This document shows positions 53,792 to 64,000 of a stretch of DNA of 64,000 bases, one piece after another (position 1 is the stretch's first letter; each line of letters starts with the position of its first letter). The notes under the pieces are model-generated. The model had not been told where the DNA came from. It saw only the letters and a program-made list of their open reading frames with translations, and searched no databases. A program made the position numbers and the translations under genes. Origin of the DNA: Candidatus Acididesulfobacter guangdongensis (GTDB lineage: Bacteria > SZUA-79 > Acidulodesulfobacterales > Acidulodesulfobacteraceae); contig SGBC01000003.1 of the NCBI GenBank assembly GCA_004195045.1, positions 1 to 64,000 of the forward strand, given 5' to 3'.

Positions 53792-54961
53792 ATGGCTCCC
53801 ATCTCTAATTTAAAAAAAATATTTATAGCAGGTTCAACAGGTTCAATAGGCAGGGCAGCCGTGGAAGTAGCGTTGTCATATCCTGATAAGATTAAGGTAA
53901 ATGCAATTTCTGCGGGTCATTATTCTGAAATTTTATTAGAACAGGCTATAAAGCTAAAACCTGAATATTGTTTTATTTCTGATAAAAATGAGGCGTTAAA
54001 CGCAAGAATATATTTTAAAAAAAATTTTGTAAATGCCGCCGTATTTCATGAAGATAAAGATTTAAAGGAAATAATTGAATCGGACGGCATAGATATTGTT
54101 CTTAATTCTATAAGCGGTTCTTCCGGACTTTTAGCCTCGTATTACACTATACTTGCGGGAAAAGATATAGCTCTTGCAAATAAAGAATCTCTGGTCACCG
54201 CAGGCGATATTCTCATAAAACTGTCAAAAAAAACAAATTCCAAGATAATTCCGGTAGATTCGGAACATTCCGCTATCTTTCAATGTTTAAGCTGCGGTCT
54301 TAAAAAAGATTTAAAGAAACTTATTTTAACCGCTTCGGGCGGTCCTTTTCTTAATACTGAATATGAAAAATTAAGCAGCGTTACAAAAGAAATGGCTTTA
54401 AACCATCCTAAATGGAAAATGGGTGAAAAAATCACTATCGATTCATCTACTTTGGCAAATAAAGGGCTGGAAATAATAGAAGCGCATTATTTATTCGGCG
54501 TTGAGGAAAATGCCATTGATGTTGTCGTTCATCCGCAGGCGGTTATTCATTCTATGGTTGAATTCCATGACGGAACAATACTGGCTCAACTTGCCGATGC
54601 TGATATGAAAGGACCCATAGGTTATGCGTTGTCTTATCCGGAGAGATTAAACGGATTAATGAATTCTATTGATATCACTAAAATAGGCAGCCTGCAATTT
54701 TTTGAACCGGATTTGCAAAAATTTCCTTTCATTCTGCTTGCAAGAAATGCATTAAAAATAAAAAAAAGTATGCCGTGTGTTTTCAGCGAAGCTAATGAAT
54801 TTTTTGTAAAAAAATTTCTTGAAGGAAATATTAATTTTACGGGAATTGCCGAGAAAGTAAAAGAGGTTATGGAAAGGCATATCACTTTTGAAATAGATAA
54901 TATCGGCGATGTGCTGGAAGCAAAAAGGATAGCAAAAGAAATAGCAAAAGAATTAATATAA
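53792..54961 (+). CDS. dxr: 1-deoxy-D-xylulose 5-phosphate reductoisomerase
   Basis: The 389-residue protein has the NADPH-binding AGSTGSIGRAAVEVA, IALANKESLVTAG, IIPVDSEHSAIFQCL, LTASGGPF, HPKWKMGEKITIDSSTLANKGLEIIEAHYLFGV and HPQAVIHSMVEF. It makes 2-C-methyl-D-erythritol 4-phosphate, step 2 of the non-mevalonate isoprenoid path, which feeds uppS. In many Proteobacteria rseP follows dxr here, but no rseP is present. Confidence 0.97.
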   Translation: MAPISNLKKIFIAGSTGSIGRAAVEVALSYPDKIKVNAISAGHYSEILLEQAIKLKPEYCFISDKNEALNARIYFKKNFVNAAVFHEDKDLKEIIESDGIDIVLNSISGSSGLLASYYTILAGKDIALANKESLVTAGDILIKLSKKTNSKIIPVDSEHSAIFQCLSCGLKKDLKKLILTASGGPFLNTEYEKLSSVTKEMALNHPKWKMGEKITIDSSTLANKGLEIIEAHYLFGVEENAIDVVVHPQAVIHSMVEFHDGTILAQLADADMKGPIGYALSYPERLNGLMNSIDITKIGSLQFFEPDLQKFPFILLARNALKIKKSMPCVFSEANEFFVKKFLEGNINFTGIAEKVKEVMERHITFEIDNIGDVLEAKRIAKEIAKELI

Positions 54962-55268
54962 TTCGCATAGTTTAGATAGCTTACATAGCTTATTAACCTT
55001 AACCGCAGTTATGGAGCGTTACGTTACGGCGACAGGCTTAATCAGACAAATAAACTAGGCTATCTAATCCAAATTCATCATAATTATCAGCAGCATTACT
55101 ATATTTATGGGCAATAAAAAATGCTTATGGGGGCTGCAAAATAAAAAATAAAATGTAATAATATTAATGGGTTATAATTTTAGAATAATAAAAGCGGTGA
55201 AGTTGGGGTCAATTCTTTATTAGTATTAATCTACGAAAAAATGGCGTCTGTCCATAATTCTGATTAAT
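54962..55268. other. 307-bp gap after dxr
   Basis: No gene, hairpin or promoter I can support. Local AT-rich sequence includes GATAGCTTACATAGCTTATT near 54972. Confidence 0.4.
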
Positions 55269-55640
55269 TTAAAGTTCTTTAAACTCTAAATCTATCAAAT
55301 TGGTGATGAGCAGCGTCGCTTCCTTGTATTTTATTTCTAGAGGAGCATCTATTATGACGAGGTCTATTATTTTTATAATAGTATCTTTTAAATAAGCGTT
55401 AGCTTTTTGTTTAACTATAAAATTAGATATACTGCTTACTTTATTATTATTTTGCGATTGAACTGGCTCTAATTTTCCGGTTTCTTCATAAAGCGAAATT
55501 ATATCTAAAAATACCGACCTTAAAGTATATATCAAGAAAGGGTCTATCTCTAAATTTATAATAATTTCAGGCAGAAGCAATATTAAGTTTTCTTCTGAAA
55601 GGCCTGTTTGCAATATTTCTTTTATTTTATTTAGTTCCAT
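55269..55640 (-). CDS. Small helical protein, unknown
   Basis: The 123-residue soluble protein is rich in Leu/Ile/Glu with helical periodicity (NLILLLPEIIINLEIDPFLIYTLRSVFLDIISL, then a polar SQNNNKVSS linker and a second helical half). No Cys, no signal peptide. It is on the minus strand between dxr and the carbonic-anhydrase-like gene, with its own 5' gap. Codon composition resembles the neighbours. No family recognised; it may be a regulator or scaffold protein. Confidence 0.55.
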   Translation of the reverse strand: MELNKIKEILQTGLSEENLILLLPEIIINLEIDPFLIYTLRSVFLDIISLYEETGKLEPVQSQNNNKVSSISNFIVKQKANAYLKDTIIKIIDLVIIDAPLEIKYKEATLLITNLIDLEFKEL

Positions 55641-55684
55641 AGTATAAATTATAATTGATTATTATATTAAAAATAAAAACAGAA

Positions 55685-55753
55685 AAAAACAGAAAATAAT
55701 TTTTTAAATTTAAATTAATTAAAATAAAAACAGAAAATAATTTTTTAAATTTA
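55685..55753. repeat. Two 28-bp direct repeats
   Basis: AAAAACAGAAAATAATTTTTT plus AAATTTA occurs at 55685-55712 and 55726-55753 in the divergent gap between the unknown minus gene and the carbonic-anhydrase-like gene. Could be a binding site or simple duplication. Confidence 0.6.
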
Positions 55754-55801
55754 CCTTAGCCGTTATATATAATATAATATAATAAAAATGGAGGATTATA
55801 A

Positions 55802-56320
55802 ATGATTATTAGCAGTTATTTAAATAAAATTCCAAATATTCACGATTCTGTTTATCTTTGCGACAATATAACAATAATAGGCGACGTTGAAATCAAAAGA
55901 GATTCAAGCGTTTGGTACGGTTCGGTTATAAGAGGGGACGTAAATTATATAAAAATAGGCGAAAGAACAAATATTCAGGATAACAGCGTTCTGCATGTCC
56001 AGCACGATACCGGACCTCTAATTATAGGAAATAACGTTACCGTAGGTCATAGCGTTAACCTGCATGGGTGTTCTATAGGAGATAATTGTTTAATAGGAAT
56101 CGGAGCGATAGTCTTAACCGGAGCAGTAATAGGCAATAATTGCATAATAGCAGCCGGCACGGTTATAAAAGAGGGTTTTGTTGTTCCGGAAGGCAGTCTT
56201 GTCGCGGGAGTTCCCGGTATTGTAAAAAAAGGTCTTACGCAAAAAGATATAGAATCAATAAGTTCATCCGCTCAAAATTATATAAACTATGTTAAAAATT
56301 ACAGGAACGACAGTAATTAA
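55802..56320 (+). CDS. Gamma-carbonic-anhydrase-like (YrdA/PaaY family) hexapeptide protein
   Basis: The 172-residue protein is a left-handed beta-helix of hexapeptide repeats (IIGDVEIKRDSSVWYGSVIRGDVNYIKIGERTNIQDNSVLHVQ...) ending in a short helix. His residues at the metal-site positions are present in HVQHD and VGHSVNLHG. Homologues include YrdA, PaaY thioesterase and Cam carbonic anhydrases; which reaction applies is not clear. The ribosome site is GGAGG. It is 220 bp before ppx. Confidence 0.88.
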   Translation: MIISSYLNKIPNIHDSVYLCDNITIIGDVEIKRDSSVWYGSVIRGDVNYIKIGERTNIQDNSVLHVQHDTGPLIIGNNVTVGHSVNLHGCSIGDNCLIGIGAIVLTGAVIGNNCIIAAGTVIKEGFVVPEGSLVAGVPGIVKKGLTQKDIESISSSAQNYINYVKNYRNDSN

Positions 56321-56417
56321 GTCAAAAAAAGTTTGAGGTAACTTTGAGATAGCATTATTATAAGATTATAATAATAAATATTTTAATTATTGCGATAAAA
56401 AAATGAAAAAATAGGCA

Positions 56418-56455
56418 TTTGCCCGCTAATTAAAAAAATTGTAGCGGCGGGCGAA
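56418..56455. other. GC-rich hairpin between the hexapeptide-protein and ppx genes
   Basis: TTTGCCCGC (56418-56426) pairs with GCGGGCGAA (56447-56455), allowing one G-U. No T-run follows, so it is not a classical terminator; a mobile palindrome or RNA structure is possible. Confidence 0.4.
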
Positions 56456-56540
56456 CAAAATATTTAACCGGACTTCGCCGCTGTTAACGGCAACAACCTG
56501 ATATTACGGTGTTTATTATATTTATTACAGGGTATATATA

Positions 56541-57482
56541 ATGTTTGCTGCAATAGACATTGGAACCAACACAGTAAGATGCATTATCGCAGAATCAAAA
56601 AAAGACGTTCTGAGACCTCTGTTTGTCGATATGAAAATTGTCAGACTCGGAGAAAATTTTAAAAAGACAGGGATCATTAATCAATCTGCTATCGATAGGG
56701 CAATGAAAGTATTGGCGTATTACTCCGGCGTCATCCGCCGTTATAATATAAATCCCGAAGATGTCATTGCAACAGGCACAAGCGTTATGAGAGACGCCCC
56801 GAACGGACAAGCCGTAGCACATAAAATATATGACGAGTTTCGTATTAAAGTCAATATAATAGACGGTGAAAAAGAAGCTGAAATTACGTTATCCGGCATA
56901 GAAAATTGTTTCGACGGATTGAAAGATTTTTACGCTATTGACATAGGCGGCGGTTCTACCGAATATATCTGCTGCAAAGCCGGTCTGCCGTTATGGAAAA
57001 AAAGTATTAACATCGGAGCTATTCATCTTACAGAAGAATTTTTAAAATCTGACCCGCCTGAACCGGATGAAATATTAAATATGGAGTTGTATATAGAAAA
57101 TAGCATAAATATTTTGAAGAATGATTTATTAACTTCAGGATATAATTTTCGGCAGCCTCTGAGTCTTTTAGGCACTGCCGGCACGATAACGACTATTGCT
57201 ATGGTCGATATGCAGCTTGAAGATTACTCCAGAGAAAAAATCCACGGTTATAAAATAAATAGAGAAAATATTAAGAATATATATAAAATTTTTTGCAGCT
57301 CCGATAATAAAGAAAGATATAATATAACAGGTATTGAGCATGGAAGGGAAGATTTGGTAATTGCAGGCACCGCAATCTGTCTAAAAAGTATGGATTTTTT
57401 TAACGCTTCGCATATAACAGATTCTGAATGCAGTCTGCTTGAAGGACTTATAACTTATGATAAATCTATAGCAGATATCTAA
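56541..57482 (+). CDS. Ppx/GppA phosphatase
   Basis: The 313-residue protein has the ASKHA-fold phosphatase motifs: FAAIDIGTNTVRCIIAE (phosphate 1), DGEKEAEITLSGIENC, YAIDIGGGSTEYICC (phosphate 2) and LLGTAGTITTIAMV. It degrades polyphosphate or pppGpp. It is the short form without the C-terminal HD-like domain, so Ppx and GppA cannot be told apart here. It is followed by palindromic element copy 6, then guaB. Confidence 0.9.
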   Translation: MFAAIDIGTNTVRCIIAESKKDVLRPLFVDMKIVRLGENFKKTGIINQSAIDRAMKVLAYYSGVIRRYNINPEDVIATGTSVMRDAPNGQAVAHKIYDEFRIKVNIIDGEKEAEITLSGIENCFDGLKDFYAIDIGGGSTEYICCKAGLPLWKKSINIGAIHLTEEFLKSDPPEPDEILNMELYIENSINILKNDLLTSGYNFRQPLSLLGTAGTITTIAMVDMQLEDYSREKIHGYKINRENIKNIYKIFCSSDNKERYNITGIEHGREDLVIAGTAICLKSMDFFNASHITDSECSLLEGLITYDKSIADI

Positions 57483-57499
57483 GTATAAAAATTTGAAAA

Positions 57500-59025
<1,526 letters not shown>

Positions 59026-59099
59026 TTGCAGCCTGTATAATATTCTATAAATAAAATAAATAAAAAAATTATATCTTATAAAATAAATTATAATAAAAC

Positions 59100-60659
59100 A
59101 TGAAGGTAAATTCGTCAAAAGTATTAATAATAGATTTTGGTTCGCAATATACGCAGCTTATAGCGAGAAAAGTCAGAGAAAGCGGTATTTACTGCGAAAT
59201 ATATCCTTTTTCAAGCCGGATAGAAAAAATAAAAGATTTTAATCCGGCGGCCATCATTCTTTCCGGCGGTCCATCTTCTGTTTACGATAAAGGCGCGCCT
59301 CTAATATCAAATGAAATATTTAAAATAGATGTGCCTTTTCTCGGTATATGCTATGGCATGCAGCTTATCGCCTATTTATTATCCGGTGAAGTAAAACCCG
59401 CAAAAAACAGAGAATACGGTTATTCAAAACTGGAAATTGCAAAAAAAAGCAAATTATTTGCCGGATGCGGCGATGATGATCCGGTATGGATGAGTCATGG
59501 CGATATAATAGTTTCGCCTCCGAATGATTTTATTATTACCTCAAAAACTGAAAACGGCAATATCGCATCTTTCGAAAATGAGGAAAAAAAAATATACGGT
59601 CTTCAATTTCATCCTGAAGTTGCGCATACAATATGCGGACATAAAATATTAAATAATTTTCTATTTGATATTGCAGAAGTTAAAAAAAATTGGAAGTTAT
59701 CAGATTTCATTGAAGACAAGATTAAAGAAATTAAAACGGAAATATCTCCCGATACTAACGGTAATAATGCCGCCATATGCGCATTATCAGGCGGCGTAGA
59801 TTCTACTGTAGCGGCAGTATTAGTAAGCAGGGCAATAGGCGATAAACTTGTCTGCATTTTTGTAGATAACGGTCTTTTAAGAGAAAATGAAGCAAGGGAT
59901 GTTTTTAAATTTTATAAGGAAAATTTATCTTTAAACGTAAAATTGGTAAAAGCCGAAAAAATATTTTTAAGCGCCTTAAAAGGCATAAGCGACCCTGAGA
60001 AAAAAAGAAAAATCATAGGAAAATTATTTATTAATATTTTTGAAAAAGAAGCTGATAAAATAAAAAACGCAAAATTTTTAGTTCAGGGGACCCTTTACCC
60101 GGATGTTATAGAATCCGTCCCCGTTTATGGTTCTTCAAGCATAATCAAAAGTCATCATAATGTCGGCGGACTCCCAAAAAAATTTAATTTTAAGCTGATA
60201 GAACCGCTGAGAGAATTATTCAAAGATGAAGTCCGTTTAATAGGCAAAAAACTAAATATTCCGGATGCGATAACGGAAAGACAGCCTTTCCCCGGACCCG
60301 GGCTTGCAATAAGGGTTATAGGCGAAGTTACAGAGAATAGTTTGAAAATGTTGAGAAAAGCCGATACAATAGTAGCCGAAGAGATTAAAAAAAATAACCT
60401 TTATAACAAAATATGGCAGTCTTTTCCGGTAATTATTCCGGTTAAAACAGTCGGCGTTATGGGCGACAAAAGGAGTTATGAATCTTTAATCGCTATAAGG
60501 GCAGTGACGTCTTTGGACGGGATGACAGCAGATTTTGCAAAATTGGACTATGAAATATTAAGACAGATATCTTCAAGAATCATATCCGAAGTCAAAGGTG
60601 TCAACAGAGTCGTTTATGATATATCTTCAAAACCGCCTTCGACTATCGAGTGGGAGTAA
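59100..60659 (+). CDS. guaA: GMP synthase
   Basis: The 519-residue two-domain enzyme has a class I glutaminase domain ([15 protein letters not shown], nucleophile Cys in [20 protein letters not shown]). The ATP-pyrophosphatase domain carries the P-loop [14 protein letters not shown] and a dimerisation domain ending [10 protein letters not shown]. It converts XMP to GMP using glutamine and ATP. No clear ribosome site precedes the ATG; the transcript likely comes from guaB. Confidence 0.97.
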   Translation: MKVNSSKVLIIDFGSQYTQLIARKVRESGIYCEIYPFSSRIEKIKDFNPAAIILSGGPSSVYDKGAPLISNEIFKIDVPFLGICYGMQLIAYLLSGEVKPAKNREYGYSKLEIAKKSKLFAGCGDDDPVWMSHGDIIVSPPNDFIITSKTENGNIASFENEEKKIYGLQFHPEVAHTICGHKILNNFLFDIAEVKKNWKLSDFIEDKIKEIKTEISPDTNGNNAAICALSGGVDSTVAAVLVSRAIGDKLVCIFVDNGLLRENEARDVFKFYKENLSLNVKLVKAEKIFLSALKGISDPEKKRKIIGKLFINIFEKEADKIKNAKFLVQGTLYPDVIESVPVYGSSSIIKSHHNVGGLPKKFNFKLIEPLRELFKDEVRLIGKKLNIPDAITERQPFPGPGLAIRVIGEVTENSLKMLRKADTIVAEEIKKNNLYNKIWQSFPVIIPVKTVGVMGDKRSYESLIAIRAVTSLDGMTADFAKLDYEILRQISSRIISEVKGVNRVVYDISSKPPSTIEWE

Positions 60660-60849
60660 AAAGAGCGAAGCAGCAAAAAAACAATAAGTGTATAAGATGA
60701 GACAGATAGCGGTAAATATATTATAATTAAATAATAATAAATATAAATTAAATAAAAATCGATATGTTAAAACTTATATAGTAATTAATATTATCGATTA
60801 TAAATTAAAACTTAGTATAACCGATATAAACGAAAATAAAAATAAAAAA

Positions 60850-63800
60850 ATGGACATCGCCGTAATTAAAGCTAATAACGAAAACCCTGCCGCAGTAAAG
60901 GTTCCAGATGCCGCAAACAAAGCGGCAGCGGCTTTAAAATTTGCGCATCTCCATCTTCATTCGCAGTACAGTCTGCTTGACGGCGCAAATAAAATAGACG
61001 ATATAATAAATAAATCTATAGAATTTAATATGCCTTCCGTTGCCATTACCGACCACGGCAATTTGTTCGGAGCGCTGGAGTTTTATGAAAAAGCAGTAAA
61101 AAAAGGAGTAAAACCTATCATAGGATGCGAAGTATATGTTGCTCCAGGTTCGAGGTTTGCTAAAAATCAGAATGAGAAACATTCTTATCATCTGATTCTT
61201 CTTGCCATGAACGACGAAGGATATAAAAACTTATGCAAACTTGTATCAAAAGCTTATTTAGAAGGGTTTTACTATAAACCGCGCATAGACAAGGAAATTT
61301 TGCAGGAATATAACAAAGGGCTTTTTGCTTTAAGCGCCTGTCTTAAAGGCGAAATTCCGCAAAAAATTTTATCCGGAAATGTTGAAGAAACCGTTAAAAG
61401 CGTTCAATTTTTTTCTAAAGTTTTTAATAACGACAGGTTTTATCTGGAAGTCCAGGAAAATGGAATTAAAGAACAAAATATTATAAATAAAGTACTGCTT
61501 GAATTAGGACAGAAATATTCCATACCTGTGGTTGCGACAAACGATTGCCATTATTTATTAAAAGAAGATTATGAGGCTCACGATATTTTATTATGCATAC
61601 AGACCGGTAAAAAAGTAGATGATAAAGACAGGATGAGATTTACGACCAAAGACCTTTATTTCAAGTCTGCACATGAAATGTATGATGCATTTTCGGATTA
61701 TCCCGAATCCGTTTTAACAAATTCTGCCGATTTGTCCGATAAAATTAATTTCAATTTCAAATTAGGCGAATTTCATTTTCCGGCTTACAAACCAAAGAAA
61801 GTTGCTAATATTAGCGCAGATAGCGCTAATAATATATCATCAATATCGGCTGTTAACGGCGACGGCATTCCTGCTGCTGAAAATAGCGAAAATATGGAAG
61901 AATTGTTTGAACATGACGCCAGAGAAGGATTTGAAGAAAGAATAAACAGCAAAGAGGTCTATAAACCGCGCATAGAAGAATACAGACAGAGATTGGAGCG
62001 AGAAATAGACGTAATAAAAAAGTCTAAGTTTGCAGGATATTTCTTAATAGTTTCCGATTTTATCAAATATTCAAAAGAACACGATATTCCTGTCGGACCC
62101 GGAAGAGGTTCTGCAGCCGGAAGTTTAGTCGCATATTGTTTAAAAATTACAGATATTGACCCGATAAAATACGACTTGCTGTTTGAAAGGTTTTTAAATC
62201 CGGAAAGAATAAGTATGCCTGATATAGACAGCGATTTTTGCATTAACGGAAGAGACGAAGTTATAAAATATGTTGCTGCAAAATATGGAGAAAGCAATGT
62301 TTCGCAAATAATTACTTTCGGAACAATGCTTGCAAAAGGCGTCATCAGGGATACCGGACGAGCCTTAAATATGCCGTACAGCGACGTGGACAAAATTGCA
62401 AAACTAATACCTAATACGCTTAAGATAACTCTTGACGAAGCTATAAAAGAGGAGCCTAAGCTGAGGGAGATGATACAGAACGACGATAAAGTAAAAAAGT
62501 TGATTGAAATAGCAAAAAAACTTGAAGGTCTTACCAGGCATGCTTCGACCCATGCCGCAGGCGTTGTTATAGCAAATAAACCGCTTAATGAATATCTGCC
62601 TCTGTATAAAGGCTCTAAAGACGGCGATGTTGTTACAACCCAGTATACTATGGAAGGCGTTGAAAAAATAGGTCTTATAAAATTCGACTTCCTAGGTCTT
62701 AAAACTTTAACCGTCATGAAAGAAGCTATAAATCTTATTAATGAAGCAAATAAAAATAACGGCATAAAAGAAGAATTTGATATTTATAATATAGATTTAG
62801 CAGATTTAAAAACATCTAAACTTCTTTCAAGCGGTGATACGACAGGTGTTTTTCAGCTTGAAAGTTCTGGAATGAAAGAATTGCTTTTAAAGCTGGCTCC
62901 AAAATCGCTTGAAGATATTATCCCTCTTGTGGCGTTATACAGACCTGGTCCTCTCGGCAGCGGCATGGTTGATGATTTTATTAAAGCTAAAAACGGCGTT
63001 AAAAAAATTAAATATCTGCATCCGCTATTAGAGGATATTCTTAAAGAAACATACGGCGTAATATTATATCAGGAACAGATAATGAAGATTGCTATTAAAT
63101 TAGCTAACTTTTCCATGGGCGACGCCGATGTTTTAAGAAAAGGCGTAGGTAAGAAAAATGCAGAACTTATTGAAAAAATGAGGAACAAATTTATAGAAGG
63201 ATGCAAAAATAATAATATCGACAATAGCATTTCCGAAAAAATATTTTCGCTTATAACAAAATTCGGAGAATACGGTTTCAATAAATCCCATTCTGCCGCA
63301 TATGCTCTTGTAGCTTATATGACTGCATATCTTAAGGCTAATTATCCAGATTATTTTATTGCCGCATTGCTTTCAAGCGAAATGTCAAATACGGATAAAC
63401 TTGCAAAAATAATTAATGAATCTAATCAATCAATAATAATTGCGCCTTCCGTAAATTATTCTACAAAACATTTTACCGTTTTACCGCTGAAGAATCATCC
63501 CGATATTAAAGAAAATTTAATTAAAAATGCGTCAAAATATGCCGCAGATATTGTCTCTGCAGCAGTTGATCTAAACGAAAAAAATGTTATACAGATAGGA
63601 CTGGGAGCAATAAAAAATGTCGGAGACGCGGCTATCGAATCCATTTTATCTGAAAGAGAAAACGGTAACTATAAGGATTTACTTGATTTTTGTTCAAGGG
63701 TAGATACCAGAAAAGTTAATAAAAGAACTATAGAAAATCTAATTAAAAGCGGAGCCTTAGATATTAACGGCTATGAAACAAGAAGAAGCATGCTTAAAAA

Positions 63801-64000
63801 ATTGGAACAGGTAATGCAGGAAGCCGCTTCTATTAGACAAAAGAAATCATCTGATCAGTTTGAATTGCCGCTGCTGTTTAATATGGAATCGGATGACGGA
63901 CATTTTTCTTCTTCATTTAATAAGTTTAATAGCGGTTGGAGCAAAGGGTTTAATGAGGATATCCTATCTGCTGAAGATGCAGCAGCAATTCAGTATGACA
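60850..64000 (+). CDS. dnaE: DNA polymerase III alpha subunit (C-terminus beyond window)
   Basis: 1050 residues are visible without a stop. The PHP domain starts at HLHLHSQYSLLDGANKI, keeps its metal His residues and includes ITDHGNLFGALEFY. The polymerase palm has VGPGRGSAAGSLVAYCL and the catalytic Asp pair in MPDIDSDFCINGRDEVI, then FDFLGLKTLT. The fingers and helix-hairpin-helix region follow (NKRTIENLIKSGALDING). The first 29 residues precede the family start, and a low-complexity Ser/Asn/Ala insert (about 318-348) lies in the PHP-palm linker. The ATG at 60850 has no strong ribosome site. Confidence 0.95.
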   Translation, partial: MDIAVIKANNENPAAVKVPDAANKAAAALKFAHLHLHSQYSLLDGANKIDDIINKSIEFNMPSVAITDHGNLFGALEFYEKAVKKGVKPIIGCEVYVAPGSRFAKNQNEKHSYHLILLAMNDEGYKNLCKLVSKAYLEGFYYKPRIDKEILQEYNKGLFALSACLKGEIPQKILSGNVEETVKSVQFFSKVFNNDRFYLEVQENGIKEQNIINKVLLELGQKYSIPVVATNDCHYLLKEDYEAHDILLCIQTGKKVDDKDRMRFTTKDLYFKSAHEMYDAFSDYPESVLTNSADLSDKINFNFKLGEFHFPAYKPKKVANISADSANNISSISAVNGDGIPAAENSENMEELFEHDAREGFEERINSKEVYKPRIEEYRQRLEREIDVIKKSKFAGYFLIVSDFIKYSKEHDIPVGPGRGSAAGSLVAYCLKITDIDPIKYDLLFERFLNPERISMPDIDSDFCINGRDEVIKYVAAKYGESNVSQIITFGTMLAKGVIRDTGRALNMPYSDVDKIAKLIPNTLKITLDEAIKEEPKLREMIQNDDKVKKLIEIAKKLEGLTRHASTHAAGVVIANKPLNEYLPLYKGSKDGDVVTTQYTMEGVEKIGLIKFDFLGLKTLTVMKEAINLINEANKNNGIKEEFDIYNIDLADLKTSKLLSSGDTTGVFQLESSGMKELLLKLAPKSLEDIIPLVALYRPGPLGSGMVDDFIKAKNGVKKIKYLHPLLEDILKETYGVILYQEQIMKIAIKLANFSMGDADVLRKGVGKKNAELIEKMRNKFIEGCKNNNIDNSISEKIFSLITKFGEYGFNKSHSAAYALVAYMTAYLKANYPDYFIAALLSSEMSNTDKLAKIINESNQSIIIAPSVNYSTKHFTVLPLKNHPDIKENLIKNASKYAADIVSAAVDLNEKNVIQIGLGAIKNVGDAAIESILSERENGNYKDLLDFCSRVDTRKVNKRTIENLIKSGALDINGYETRRSMLKKLEQVMQEAASIRQKKSSDQFELPLLFNMESDDGHFSSSFNKFNSGWSKGFNEDILSAEDAAAIQYD

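Noticed and set aside
56418-56455. Terminator of the hexapeptide-protein gene
   Set aside because: The stem is good but there is no T-run and the loop is 20 nt, so it is listed only as a hairpin.
61959-62765. 268-codon open frame on the minus strand inside dnaE
   Set aside because: It lies antisense to the catalytic core of dnaE; its product is a low-complexity Ser/Ile/Leu string typical of antisense frames in this codon usage.

Overview
The window is one contiguous piece of a very AT-rich bacterial chromosome. The 3' border of a conjugative element sits at its left end and housekeeping genes fill the rest. The gene set points to a Gram-negative, sulfur-metabolising anaerobe or microaerophile: sulfide:quinone oxidoreductase with DsrE and TusA, rubrerythrin, c-type haem proteins, the non-mevalonate isoprenoid gene dxr, and the order rpsB-tsf-pyrH-frr-uppS-cdsA-dxr. 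A deltaproteobacterial-type lineage, perhaps the Sva0485/Acidulodesulfobacterales group, fits. This is inference from gene content, because no rRNA gene is present.

Positions 1-9113 are the end of an integrative conjugative element. A tightly packed, all-plus-strand run encodes F-type type IV secretion parts (TraF-like, TraW, TraU, TrbC). Mixed in are unusual cargo genes: an HD-GYP phosphodiesterase overlapping a membrane-anchored cytochrome c, a TraC/VirB4-like protein whose Walker A and B motifs are both destroyed, CcdA, and several small unknown proteins. After a terminator and two palindromic operator-like sites come a secreted protein, a tyrosine recombinase and a small membrane protein. 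The element ends at tRNA-Val(GAC). A 97-bp direct repeat carrying the tRNA 3' end lies 186 bp away, with a C-terminal gene remnant between the copies, so the att site was probably used more than once.

Positions 9287-22403 hold a DHA2-type drug exporter and a sulfur operon-like set (DsrE-like, TusA, SQR, DUF1641). They also hold tRNA-Val(CAC), a secreted protein and rubrerythrin, an RND exporter remnant, YqeY, PanD, FxsA and a haem-binding Tll0287-like/HAMP membrane protein. A 145-160 bp inverted duplication containing a palindrome lies in front of both the secreted-protein gene and the RND remnant.

Positions 22684-35266 are a glycogen/polysaccharide region. It has a low-complexity unknown protein, three GH57 enzymes (branching enzyme, amylase-like, 4-alpha-glucanotransferase-like with Asn-rich inserts), glycogen synthase, an O-antigen-ligase-like protein and a polyprenyl-phosphate sugar transferase.

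Positions 35640-48759 hold aconitase, NAD kinase, RecN, an N-acetylglutamate-synthase-type acetyltransferase, rhodanese, a DUF299 kinase/phosphorylase, PmbA, SecA, ArgJ and a polysaccharide deacetylase.

Positions 49114-64000 hold the translation/envelope cluster rpsB to dxr, a gamma-carbonic-anhydrase-like protein, Ppx/GppA, GuaB, GuaA and the first part of dnaE, which runs off the end.

Six dispersed copies of a small palindromic element, with arms GGAAAAGGTGTC and/or TTTCTATTGCAGGATTAA, occupy intergenic gaps between 19.3 and 57.5 kb. No transposase for it is visible.
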